Shown here: piece after piece, positions 25,421 through 33,035 of the stretch
Position numbering within the stretch: the first letter of the stretch is position 1
Layout of the letters: the number at the start of each line of letters is the position of its first letter
Source: DATAPD01 sp036265385
GTDB taxonomy: Bacteria; Acidobacteriota; Terriglobia; Terriglobales; Acidobacteriaceae
Reading direction: 5' to 3'
NCBI GenBank assembly: GCA_036265385.1
Contig: DATAPD010000015.1
Span: 611,376 to 675,375, forward strand
Length of the DNA stretch: 64,000 nucleotides
Made by a program: the position numbers and the translations under genes
Notes under the pieces: model-generated
The model's database searches: none
What the model saw: only the letters and a program-made list of their open reading frames with translations
Told to the model about the DNA's origin: nothing

Positions 25421-28105
25421 CTAATCAGCCGCGACCCCTCGCGCTTCTGTGGACGACTTCCGCTTGCGCGACTCGCCGCTTTGCTGCATCAACTTTGTTA
25501 CCAATCCAGTCCACCCCGTCTGATGACTCGCCCCTATCCCCGCCCCACTGTCGCCATGGAAATATTCGTGGAACAAAATCAGATCCCGCCAATGTGGATC
25601 GCTCTGGAACTTCTCAATATTTCCAAACACCGGGCGTCGCCCGCTCGCATCCTGCAGGAAGATGCTGTTCAGCCGCCGCGACAACTCGCCCGCCACTTCC
25701 CACAGAGTCAGCATGTTTCCTGAGCCGGTGGGAAATTCCACTTTGAAACCTTCTCCCAGGTAATAGTGAAATCTCTGTAAAGACTCGATCAGCAAAAAAT
25801 TCACCGGAAACCAGATTGGCCCCCGCCAGTTTGAATTACCGCCGAACAAACCGCTCGACGACTCGCCGGGTTCGTAATCTACCCGGTGCTCATTGCCGTT
25901 TACGTGGAGTGTGTACGGATTGTCATGATGAAATCGTGACACTGCCCGTATCCCATAAGGCGAAAGAAACTCATTTTCGTCAAGCATGTATTTCAAAATG
26001 CGTCGTAACTGATCTTCGTTCGCGATGGACAATTGCCGCCGCGCTTTCATTCCCGCCGTTCGCATGCAAGCCAAGTTCTTCGTCAGGTCGGGACGATTGT
26101 CGATAAACCATTCCAGGCGCCTCTTAAAATCCGGCAGCCGCTCCAGCAACTCGGGTTCGAGCGTCTGCACTGCGAAAAGTGGTATCAATCCGACCATTGA
26201 CCGGATCTTCATCGGAAAATGTTCGCCGCTTGGCAGCCTCAGGACGTCGTAGAAAAACCCGTCCTCCTCGTTCCATAATCCCATTCCATCTTGTCCGCGA
26301 TGGCTCATCGCGTTTGCGATATAGATAAAGTGCTCCCAGAACTTGCTGGCTACGTCCTCGTAAGCAGGATCTTCTTGCGCCAACTCCAGAGCGATCGCCA
26401 AGAGATCCAGTGTGTACATCGCCATCCAGCTCGTGCCGTCCGATTGCTCGATGAATCCGCCGGTTGGCAGAGGCGCGCTACGATCGAACACCCCAATGTT
26501 ATCGAGTCCCAGGAATCCACCCTGGAACACGTTCATGCCTTCGGCGTCTTTGCGATTCACCCACCACGTGAAGTTAAGCATCAATTTATGGAAGACACGT
26601 TCCAGGAACTCGCGGTCGCCTTTACCGCTCCGCTTCTTGTCCACCTTGTAAACGCGCCATGCAGCCCACGCGTGCACTGGCGGATTCACATCCCCGAATG
26701 CCCATTCGTATGCAGGAACTTGCCCGTTCGGATGCATGTACCATTCGCGCAACATCAGGATCAGCTGCTCCTTTGCAAAGTCCGGATCCACCAATGCAAG
26801 GGGCACGCAATGGAACGCTAGGTCCCATGCCGCATACCACGGGTACTCCCATTTGTCCGGCATTGAGATGACATCCGCGTTGTACAAGTGGGCCCACTCG
26901 CGGTTGCGTCCATTCTGTCTCTCAACGGGTGGTGGTGGGTTCCCCGGATCTCCCTCCAGCCACTGCTTGATCACGTAGTGATAGAACTGCTTGGACCAAA
27001 GCATGCTCGCAAATCCCTGCCTCATCACGTGCTTAGCATCGGCCGAAAGGTCGGACGGAATCACCGTCGCGTAAAACTCATCGGCTTCTTTCAACCGCTC
27101 CACGAAGATGCGATCGAACGACGTAAACGCATTCTCATTGTGAAGATTAGCGTCCGTCAGTCGGAGGCGAAGGACCGCTGTCTCGCCTGGCGAAATGTTT
27201 AACTGGTAATCGGCTGAAGCTTTGGTGCCCGTGCGCTCAGAGTTGACGGCGGAATGCACACCGTGGACCACATACTCATGAATGCCATCTTTGACATTCC
27301 GTGTCGGGTTTGGAGAATCGAACAAGCGCTGCGCATTGGTTTCGTTCTCAGTAAAGAGCAGATCTGGCGATCCCTCGCAATGCAGCCAGTACTGTTGGTT
27401 CGGTAGTTCGATCTCAACAATGGGATCTGGCGCGCGATGTGACTGGAACATAGCGGGCTTTGACGTATCGACCCCCCACGACCATGTGTTTCGGAACCAA
27501 ACGGTTGGCAGCAAACGGAGACGGGCGGCCTCAGGGCCGCGATTACTAACAGAAATCTTGATCAGCAGGTCTTCCACATCGGCTTTGGCGTACTCTACAG
27601 TGACATCGAAATAGCGGTTATCGTCAAAAATGCCCGTATCCATCAACTCAAATTCAGGTTGGCTCTTATCGCGTCGGCGATTTTCCTCTACCAGCCGTCC
27701 ATAAGGAAACTCCGCTTGCGGATACTTGTACAGCGACTTCATGTAGGAATGGGTTGGCGTCGAGTCGAGATAAAAGTAGTATTCCTTCACATCCTCACCG
27801 TGATTGCCTTCGTTGCCCGTGAGTCCGAAAAGTCGCTCTTTCAGGATTGGGTCCCGTCCGTTCCACATAGCGAGCGCAAAACACACTAACTGCCGGCGGT
27901 CGCTGATCCCGGCAATCCCATCTTCATTCCAGCGATAAACGCGCGAACGCGCATGATCATGCGGGAAGAAATCCCAAGCTGTGCCGTGCGCACTGTAATC
28001 CTCCCGAACGGTTCCCCAGGCGCGCTCACTCAGGTAAGGCCCCCAGCGCTTCCAGTGTTTTTTGCGTTCGCGGGATTCGGAAAGACGAATTTCTTCTTGC
28101 GTCAT
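25421..28105 (-). CDS. MGH1-like / GH63-family glycoside hydrolase
   Basis: 894 residues, no signal peptide, so probably cytoplasmic. The start is well supported: AGGAG seven bases before the ATG at 28105. N-terminal part LSERAWGTVREDYSAHGTAWDFFPHDHARSRVYRWNEDGIAGISD is the typical opening of large bacterial MGH1/GH63-like proteins. The (alpha/alpha)6 barrel shows KWEYPWYAAWDLAFH (catalytic acid region), GGFLGLDNIGVFDRS, DGTSWMAMYTLDLL and NSNWRGPIWFPVNFLLIESLQ (the WRGPIW motif with the second carboxylate region). Related enzymes act on glucosyl- or mannosyl-glycerate, or on oligosaccharides with alpha-glucosyl ends. Substrate cannot be told. Monocistronic. Confidence 0.87.
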   Translation of the reverse strand: MTQEEIRLSESRERKKHWKRWGPYLSERAWGTVREDYSAHGTAWDFFPHDHARSRVYRWNEDGIAGISDRRQLVCFALAMWNGRDPILKERLFGLTGNEGNHGEDVKEYYFYLDSTPTHSYMKSLYKYPQAEFPYGRLVEENRRRDKSQPEFELMDTGIFDDNRYFDVTVEYAKADVEDLLIKISVSNRGPEAARLRLLPTVWFRNTWSWGVDTSKPAMFQSHRAPDPIVEIELPNQQYWLHCEGSPDLLFTENETNAQRLFDSPNPTRNVKDGIHEYVVHGVHSAVNSERTGTKASADYQLNISPGETAVLRLRLTDANLHNENAFTSFDRIFVERLKEADEFYATVIPSDLSADAKHVMRQGFASMLWSKQFYHYVIKQWLEGDPGNPPPPVERQNGRNREWAHLYNADVISMPDKWEYPWYAAWDLAFHCVPLALVDPDFAKEQLILMLREWYMHPNGQVPAYEWAFGDVNPPVHAWAAWRVYKVDKKRSGKGDREFLERVFHKLMLNFTWWVNRKDAEGMNVFQGGFLGLDNIGVFDRSAPLPTGGFIEQSDGTSWMAMYTLDLLAIALELAQEDPAYEDVASKFWEHFIYIANAMSHRGQDGMGLWNEEDGFFYDVLRLPSGEHFPMKIRSMVGLIPLFAVQTLEPELLERLPDFKRRLEWFIDNRPDLTKNLACMRTAGMKARRQLSIANEDQLRRILKYMLDENEFLSPYGIRAVSRFHHDNPYTLHVNGNEHRVDYEPGESSSGLFGGNSNWRGPIWFPVNFLLIESLQRFHYYLGEGFKVEFPTGSGNMLTLWEVAGELSRRLNSIFLQDASGRRPVFGNIEKFQSDPHWRDLILFHEYFHGDSGAGIGASHQTGWTGLVTKLMQQSGESRKRKSSTEARGVAAD

Positions 28106-28292
28106 TTCAGATCTCCTACCAACCCCTACATACGGCCGACGAAGTCGTGATCTCGAAAAAGAATAATTGGATTTAGGCGTCCACTTTCAAACCAAGTAAA
28201 GAACGAGCCTTCCCTTCTGATTCCAGAGGGCTTCTAAGGATACAAAGCCTCTTGCCAAGAATCTGCGGGCTGACTCCCGGTATTCCTCCCCG

Positions 28293-28322
28293 TTGACCTG
28301 TTTGGTTGGGGCACGGAATAAT
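28293..28322 (+). promoter_or_regulatory. Probable sigma-70-type promoter for the small coiled-coil gene and rlpA-like gene
   Basis: TTGACC (28293-28298), an 18-base spacer and AATAAT (28317-28322). Expected transcription start is near 28330, about 50 bases before the ATG at 28379. A promoter here also argues against the TTG at 28306 as start of the rlpA-like frame. Confidence 0.45.
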
Positions 28323-28378
28323 ACTTGGGCCTGGTATCCGCACGTTTGCGTGCCTCGCCGCCACTCGCAGGAAAAGAT

Positions 28379-28603
28379 ATGAGCAAGTTCAATCGCAAGG
28401 TGGAAGAGACCTCCGCCCGTGTAAACCGCGGAGTGGCCGAGATTACGGAGCGCCTAGAGAAGGAAACCGCCGACTTAATCAAGTATCTGAACGACGAAGT
28501 CGTTCCGGCGGCGCGCGTCCATTCATCGCAGGCATTGCGGGTAGCATCTCAGAAGCTGGCCGAATTCGCCCAATACCTCGACGAGAACAAGCCATCCAAG
28601 TAG
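28379..28603 (+). CDS. Small coiled-coil hypothetical protein
   Basis: 74 residues from the ATG at 28379. Almost wholly helical and charged: VEETSARVNRGVAEITERLEKE and ADLIKYLNDEVVPAARVHSS followed by ASQKLAEFAQYLDENK show heptad-like spacing of V, I, L and A. No signal peptide or cysteine. It resembles phasin/YtxH-like or apolipoprotein-like helices only in general character. The end of the gene overlaps the likely start of the rlpA-like lipoprotein gene, which suggests coupled expression. Function unknown. Confidence 0.65.
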   Translation: MSKFNRKVEETSARVNRGVAEITERLEKETADLIKYLNDEVVPAARVHSSQALRVASQKLAEFAQYLDENKPSK

Positions 28604-29358
28604 CCAGACGCATTTCCGGGATCCCGCTCTGGCTGCTGGTCGTAGTCTGCCTATCCGGCTGTGGCGGCAAGAAACAGGCTAAAGTGTCTGTGCCACCACC
28701 TCCGCCACTAAGTGCGCCAGCACCGAAACCGGATGTCAGCTCAGAGTCCCGCGAGGAACCAGACGAAGAGGCTACGGCGGAAGCGTCCAACATCCCAGCC
28801 GACCACAAGCCGCTGTCCACAGAGACGGGACTCGCCAGCTGGTATGGTCCGCCTTATCACAACCGCCGTGCTTCGAATGGCGAGATCTACAACATGCACG
28901 CCATGACGGCTGCGCATCGCACACTTCCATTGGGCTCCATCGTGCGAGTGACCAATGTGAAGACAGGCAGTTCCGCCGTGGTTCGTATCACCGACCGGGG
29001 ACCCTTCATTGAGGGACGAATCATCGACCTCTCCTTAGCAGCGGCCAAAGCCACCGACGTGTGGAAGGCGGGAATCGCTCAAGTCCGCTTGGATATTCTA
29101 AAAACGCCGACCCCGCTTGCGGCTGGCGGGAGGTGGGCCGTGCAAATTGGGTCATTCGAACACGAACAAGCGGCCAACGAACTCGCCGATCGGCTCACGC
29201 GTCGCTATCGCACTGCAAAAGTGCTGCGGTTTGCTAGCCCAATTGGAGACTGGTGGGTGCGCGTGCGTGTTCAAAACGATGACCGCGTGCGCGCGGAGAG
29301 TCTGGCCAAGGAAACAAAGACTTCCGAAGGGACAGTTTTCCTGGTGAGGCTGGATTAG
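28594..29358 (+). CDS. rlpA: RlpA-like septal-ring lipoprotein (3D/double-psi beta-barrel + SPOR); start codon uncertain
   Basis: About 254 residues if initiated near 28594. The mature protein is clear: a lipobox CLSGCGGKK after a hydrophobic run WLLVVV, a Pro-rich linker, the RlpA domain (GLASWYGPPYHNRRASNGEIYNMHAMTAAHRTLPLGSIVRV, then VRITDRGPFIEGRIIDLSLAAA with the catalytic Asp/His region of lytic transglycosylase RlpA), and a C-terminal SPOR domain (GGRWAVQIGSFEHEQAANELADRL). The problem is the start: the frame has no ATG, GTG or TTG between a TTG at 28306 and the hydrophobic segment. The TTG lies inside the probable promoter and would bury the lipobox at residue 119. An ATC (28594) or ATA (28573) start, coupled to the upstream gene, fits the signal peptide. 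Confidence 0.8.
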   Translation: MQVARRISGIPLWLLVVVCLSGCGGKKQAKVSVPPPPPLSAPAPKPDVSSESREEPDEEATAEASNIPADHKPLSTETGLASWYGPPYHNRRASNGEIYNMHAMTAAHRTLPLGSIVRVTNVKTGSSAVVRITDRGPFIEGRIIDLSLAAAKATDVWKAGIAQVRLDILKTPTPLAAGGRWAVQIGSFEHEQAANELADRLTRRYRTAKVLRFASPIGDWWVRVRVQNDDRVRAESLAKETKTSEGTVFLVRLD

Positions 29359-29379
29359 CTGAGCACTGACTCCTAAACT

Positions 29380-29721
29380 ATGGATTCTTGCCTATTTTGC
29401 CGAATCATCCGTGGCGAGCTACCCTCGAAAAAGATCTACGAGGATGCCGACAGCTATGCGCTGGAGGATATCCGTCCGCAAGCGCCAACTCACGTTTTGA
29501 TCATTCCGAAGAAGCACATTCGGGGATTAAAGGAAGCACAGACCGAAGATGCTGAAGTGCTAGGGCACCTGCAACTGGTCGCGGCACAGATCGCGCGCGA
29601 GCGCGGCATCGAGGATGGTTATCGAACAATTCTCAACGTTGGACCGGGAGCGGGGCAGTCCGTTTTCCACCTGCATTTGCATCTGATCGGCGGGCGTCCG
29701 ATGAAATGGCCGCCCGGATAG
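29380..29721 (+). CDS. HIT family protein (HINT-like nucleotide hydrolase)
   Basis: 113 residues, the normal HIT length. CLFCRIIRGELPSKKIYEDADSYALEDI with two N-terminal cysteines, then PTHVLIIPKKHIRGL, and the histidine triad at H97, H99 and H101 in VFHLHLHLIGGRPM. Branch-1 (HINT) members hydrolyse purine nucleoside phosphoramidates and aminoacyl-adenylates. Follows the rlpA-like gene by 21 bases on the same strand and may be cotranscribed. Convergent with the next gene. Confidence 0.94.
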   Translation: MDSCLFCRIIRGELPSKKIYEDADSYALEDIRPQAPTHVLIIPKKHIRGLKEAQTEDAEVLGHLQLVAAQIARERGIEDGYRTILNVGPGAGQSVFHLHLHLIGGRPMKWPPG

Positions 29722-29749
29722 CGGGACATCTTCGCGACCTTCTCGATGC

Positions 29750-30424
29750 TCAGCTTCCGGCCTCGGCCAGACCTTCATCAGGCGCACCGTGTCGGCGAAG
29801 CAAGCTCGGCAGATTCTGAGAAAACGCGGAGCGCGGCAGCACCATATCGCAACCAACCTCGTGCGCTTTTTGCTTCAAGTCCCCCTGAACGTGTGACAGG
29901 AAGCCAATGATCGAGGTGCCCTTTTTCAGCTTCGACTTGAGCTTGGGAATCAAGGTAAGTGGCTTGGCGTTCGCATTGTTGAGATCGAAGATGATGAGGG
30001 ACGGGCGCTCGTCGCCGTTCTGCTTCAACTTGTCAGTGAGATCTTTTTCGGCCTTTACGAACTCGACCTTCACATTCATCTTGCGCGCGGTTTCCTGGAT
30101 TTTGGCCAGGAAGAACAAGTCGTCAACGAAGGCAAAAATTCTGGAAGCCATGTCCTCGGCAGCAGTTCCGGGAACCGGATCCGGATCAGCGGGCTTATAA
30201 GCGCCACCGAACCCTGGTCGGGCGCGGCCACCACGCGATCCATTGTCAGAACCGCCCATATTTGCACGATAACTGTGATCCATGGGAGCGGTGTAGATGC
30301 CGCCGTGGGTTTGGCGCTCGCGGTTTGATTGACCACTTCCACCGCCTCGGCGAGAAGGGCGGCGACCGCGCCGCCGTCTGTGTCTCCCTCCACCTCCGGA
30401 GGGACGTCCGGGTCCAGCATTCAT
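29750..30424 (-). CDS. Arg/Gly-rich protein with C-terminal receiver-like domain
   Basis: 224 residues. The first 75 residues are low-complexity and basic (RHRRRRGRRPSRRGG, GSRGGRARPGFGG), like RGG-type RNA-binding tails. Residues about 92-205 look like a response-regulator receiver: SRIFAFVDDLFFLAKI (acidic pair), RPSLIIFDLNNANA (phospho-acceptor Asp position), TSIIGFLSHV (Ser at the Thr/Ser position) and DMVLPRSAF, where the usual Lys is Arg. There is no DNA-binding output domain. Function unknown. The 291 bases upstream hold a 14-base palindrome that may be its operator. The combination of an RGG-like tail and a receiver is unusual. Confidence 0.7.
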   Translation of the reverse strand: MNAGPGRPSGGGGRHRRRRGRRPSRRGGGSGQSNRERQTHGGIYTAPMDHSYRANMGGSDNGSRGGRARPGFGGAYKPADPDPVPGTAAEDMASRIFAFVDDLFFLAKIQETARKMNVKVEFVKAEKDLTDKLKQNGDERPSLIIFDLNNANAKPLTLIPKLKSKLKKGTSIIGFLSHVQGDLKQKAHEVGCDMVLPRSAFSQNLPSLLRRHGAPDEGLAEAGS

Positions 30425-30526
30425 AGGTTTTCTCTTAGGTCCCCGTAATGATTTTTGACGAACAAATCGTTCTGATTTACACCCACTGTTCCCGTCAGGG
30501 CTTGTGCAATCTCGCTCGCGACTAGT

Positions 30527-30540
30527 GTTTCGCGCGAAAC
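30527..30540. repeat. 14-base perfect palindrome (parS-like)
   Basis: GTTTCGCGCGAAAC is perfectly self-complementary, followed two bases later by AACCGGTT (30543-30550), a second palindrome. It differs from the common parS core GTTTCACGTGAAAC only at the two central-flanking positions (CACGTG replaced by CGCGCG). It lies 103 bases upstream of the Arg/Gly-rich receiver gene, so a local operator is equally possible. No parA or parB gene is in the window. Confidence 0.4.
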
Positions 30541-30715
30541 CGAACCGGTTGGATAATCACTCGAGAATGAACTTTTCCGCTTTGCGCCTTGTAGTCAGGG
30601 GCGCTGAGGGCCAGCACAGGAGCGTGGCCACTGGGAACACAATGATGTTACTCATGAAAGCCGAGGAAAGGCAAGGGGCAAGTCACTGCATTTTTGCACA
30701 GAGGTACTGTTGACT

Positions 30716-31921
30716 TCATGTGCGCGATGGGGCATTGACGCCGCGCGCCCAGAGGAGTGCTTGCGCATAAGCCTCAGCCGTTTCCGCCTCCGAAAGGTGA
30801 AGCTGATGTGTGATTTCAGAAGCTCCGTCCCATTCCCCCGATTCTTGGGCAAGCATGAGCTGATACAGCGGACGCAAGCGACTGGCGCCGCCCAACAAGA
30901 CTGCCTTGCTTTCATGATCGAGCGGAATGCTCTCAAGAATCTGGGCCATGGGTATCTCCATGATGACGTCCATGAGAGAGAGAAGGCCCAGAAGAAAAAG
31001 ATCGGAGTCTCCTGCGGCGACGCGCGGGGAGAGTAATTCGCAGAAACGAGCACGAACAAGTGCGGATAGCACCAATTCACTGGAGCTTGCCTGGCCAGCG
31101 CCCACTGTGGCGACCAATCGGACCCAGCGCCGAATCTCCCGCTCGCCGAGCATGCTGAGCGCATGACGCACGGAATGGATTTCCGTATGAAACGAAAAAG
31201 CGGCCGAGTTCAGATAGCGCAGGAGTCGATAACAGACAGAGGCTTCGTCTTTGATTGCCCGCTCGATTTCTTTTAAGTCCAGTTCGTCTCGCGAGACCAT
31301 CTCCAGCATGCGAAGGTAGTTGACGCGATTAGCTGGAATCTCCCGAGCCGTCATCAGTTCCGGCTTGCGAAAGAAATACCCCTGGAAATACAGGAACCCA
31401 TCGATAGCCGCTTCGCGAAATTCGTCTTTCGTTTCAACTTTTTCGGCCAACATGCGGCAGCGCCATGGTCCGTAGCGTTTCATCATGGCAATGCGATCGG
31501 CGCGGGTCGTCGCACGAACATCCACTTTGATAATGTCCGCGAGATCTGTAAGTGATTCGCGCGGATCGCTGGGCGCGAAGTCGTCGAGAGCGATGAGATA
31601 GCCAGCTTCTTTTAATCTTTGACAAGCCGCCATCACAAGATCGTCAGCTGGCACATTCTCCAGAACTTCTACAACCGTGGAATTGGAGGGCAGGAGAGTA
31701 ATGAGGTCTTTGAGCAAAACGTCGCGCGTGCAGTTGATGAAGGCGCGCCGCCCATCGCAGAGAGCATCGAGCCCAAACAGGAGCGAAGTGTCTAACGTGC
31801 TTCGAGCGGCATTGTCGAGATCAGCATGGAAAGCCTCTTCTAATCCATTCCTGAAAAGAAGTTCATAGCCAAATACTTTTTCCGATCGATCAAAAATCGG
31901 TTGCCTGGCGACAAACCGCAT
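30716..31921 (-). CDS. EAL-HDOD (YuxH-type) signalling protein
   Basis: 401 residues from the ATG at 31921; the frame runs back to a TTG at 31987, but MRFVARQPIFDRSEKVFGYELLFRN is the family's normal N-terminus. The EAL part is degenerate: the E-A-L signature itself is replaced (YELLFRN), and VEVLEN, LALDDF-like (IALDDFAPSD) and IIKVDVR remain. AEKVETKDEFREA and FYFQGYFFRKPE (GYLFSKP-like) follow. The C-terminal HDOD domain begins near residue 195 (DLKEIERAIKDEASVCYRLLRYLNSAAFSF), with SVRHALSMLGEREIRRWVRL. Likely a c-di-GMP-linked scaffold without phosphodiesterase activity. Role unknown. Confidence 0.88.
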   Translation of the reverse strand: MRFVARQPIFDRSEKVFGYELLFRNGLEEAFHADLDNAARSTLDTSLLFGLDALCDGRRAFINCTRDVLLKDLITLLPSNSTVVEVLENVPADDLVMAACQRLKEAGYLIALDDFAPSDPRESLTDLADIIKVDVRATTRADRIAMMKRYGPWRCRMLAEKVETKDEFREAAIDGFLYFQGYFFRKPELMTAREIPANRVNYLRMLEMVSRDELDLKEIERAIKDEASVCYRLLRYLNSAAFSFHTEIHSVRHALSMLGEREIRRWVRLVATVGAGQASSSELVLSALVRARFCELLSPRVAAGDSDLFLLGLLSLMDVIMEIPMAQILESIPLDHESKAVLLGGASRLRPLYQLMLAQESGEWDGASEITHQLHLSEAETAEAYAQALLWARGVNAPSRT

Positions 31922-32108
31922 GAACTCCCGCGATTTGATTCCCTGATCCAGAGCGATTCGATTCTCGGTTGAAGTGAGCACTCTCAAATCATCGGCAGAA
32001 ATTGTGGAAAGTTCAGCTTAGTGGTGCGCGCCATCGTCACTTTGGTTGGAAACTTTCGATTAGAATGGCAACACTTTTGGGCGTGGTTGAAACAAAGGAG
32101 TTGTCAGT

Positions 32109-32981
32109 ATGCGGTGGAATCCCGGAGGACGCAGCGAGGATCTCGAAGATAGACGGGGAGAAGCTCCGTCCGGCGGTGGTGGGTTCGGCGGCTTCGGAGG
32201 AATGCGCATTGGCCTTGGGGGAATGCTGATCCTCCTGGTATTGAGCATCATCTTCAAGCGAGACTTCCTTTCTTTGGTGACTTCTGGCGGATCTGCGGGC
32301 GGAGGCACTCAAGCGGTCCGGCAAAGCGATCCGTTGCGGGACAAACAAGAGGAACCCCAGGTGCAGTTCGTCTCCTTTGTGCTGGATGACGCGCAGCGCA
32401 CGTGGGACCAGCTTTTGCCGCAACAGCAGAATGTTCCCTACCGTCACGCCAAGCTGGTTCTGTTTCGCGATGCCATCGATTCCGCGTGCGGCTTCGCAGA
32501 AGCGGCAACGGGTCCGTTCTATTGTCCGGGAGATGAGAAGGTCTATATCGATCTTGGCTTTTACGACGAACTGAAGCAACGATTTGGCGCACCCGGAGAT
32601 TTCGCTCAAGCCTATGTGCTGGCCCATGAGATTGGGCATCATGTGCAGAACGTATTGGGAATTGAGGGGAAAGTGCGGGCCGCGCGGCGACAGAATCCGG
32701 GCGCGGCGAATGCGCTTTCGGTGCGCATGGAGTTGCAGGCAGACTGTCTGGCGGGCGTGTGGGCGCATTCAACAAACCAGCGGCAAATTCTTGAAAGCGG
32801 CGACATCGAAGAAGGTCTAGGCGCAGCAGCCGCAGTGGGCGATGATCGCTTGCAGAAGATGTCGACGGGAAGAGTGAATCCGGAATCGTTCACGCACGGC
32901 TCCTCCGCGCAGCGCATGGAGTGGTTCAAGCGCGGTTTTAGCGACGGAACGATTGGTGCTTGTAACACTTTCGCGGAATAG
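32109..32981 (+). CDS. Neutral zinc metallopeptidase (YpfJ family)
   Basis: 290 residues with AAGGAG eight bases before the ATG. MRWNPGGRSEDLEDRRG is the standard YpfJ N-terminus, followed by a Gly-rich loop and one membrane segment (about 36-50, LGGMLILLVLSIIF). The peptidase part has ACGFAEAATGPFYCPGDEKVYIDLGFYDEL, the zinc motif HEIGHH at residues 173-178, and LQADCLAGVWAH, in which the downstream E/D ligands lie. Conserved C-terminus HGSSAQRMEWFKRGF. Anchored in the inner membrane with the catalytic domain outside. Substrate unknown in the family. Monocistronic. Confidence 0.93.
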   Translation: MRWNPGGRSEDLEDRRGEAPSGGGGFGGFGGMRIGLGGMLILLVLSIIFKRDFLSLVTSGGSAGGGTQAVRQSDPLRDKQEEPQVQFVSFVLDDAQRTWDQLLPQQQNVPYRHAKLVLFRDAIDSACGFAEAATGPFYCPGDEKVYIDLGFYDELKQRFGAPGDFAQAYVLAHEIGHHVQNVLGIEGKVRAARRQNPGAANALSVRMELQADCLAGVWAHSTNQRQILESGDIEEGLGAAAAVGDDRLQKMSTGRVNPESFTHGSSAQRMEWFKRGFSDGTIGACNTFAE

Positions 32982-33035
32982 CAATCAGTTGAACGCTGCT
33001 GGGGACTGGCATAAGATGCGGCTGCGTCGCTTCTC

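Noticed and set aside
28306..28593. N-terminal extension of the rlpA-like frame from a TTG at 28306
   Set aside because: It overlaps the 74-codon gene in another frame, lies partly in a probable promoter and would place the lipobox more than 100 residues from the start.
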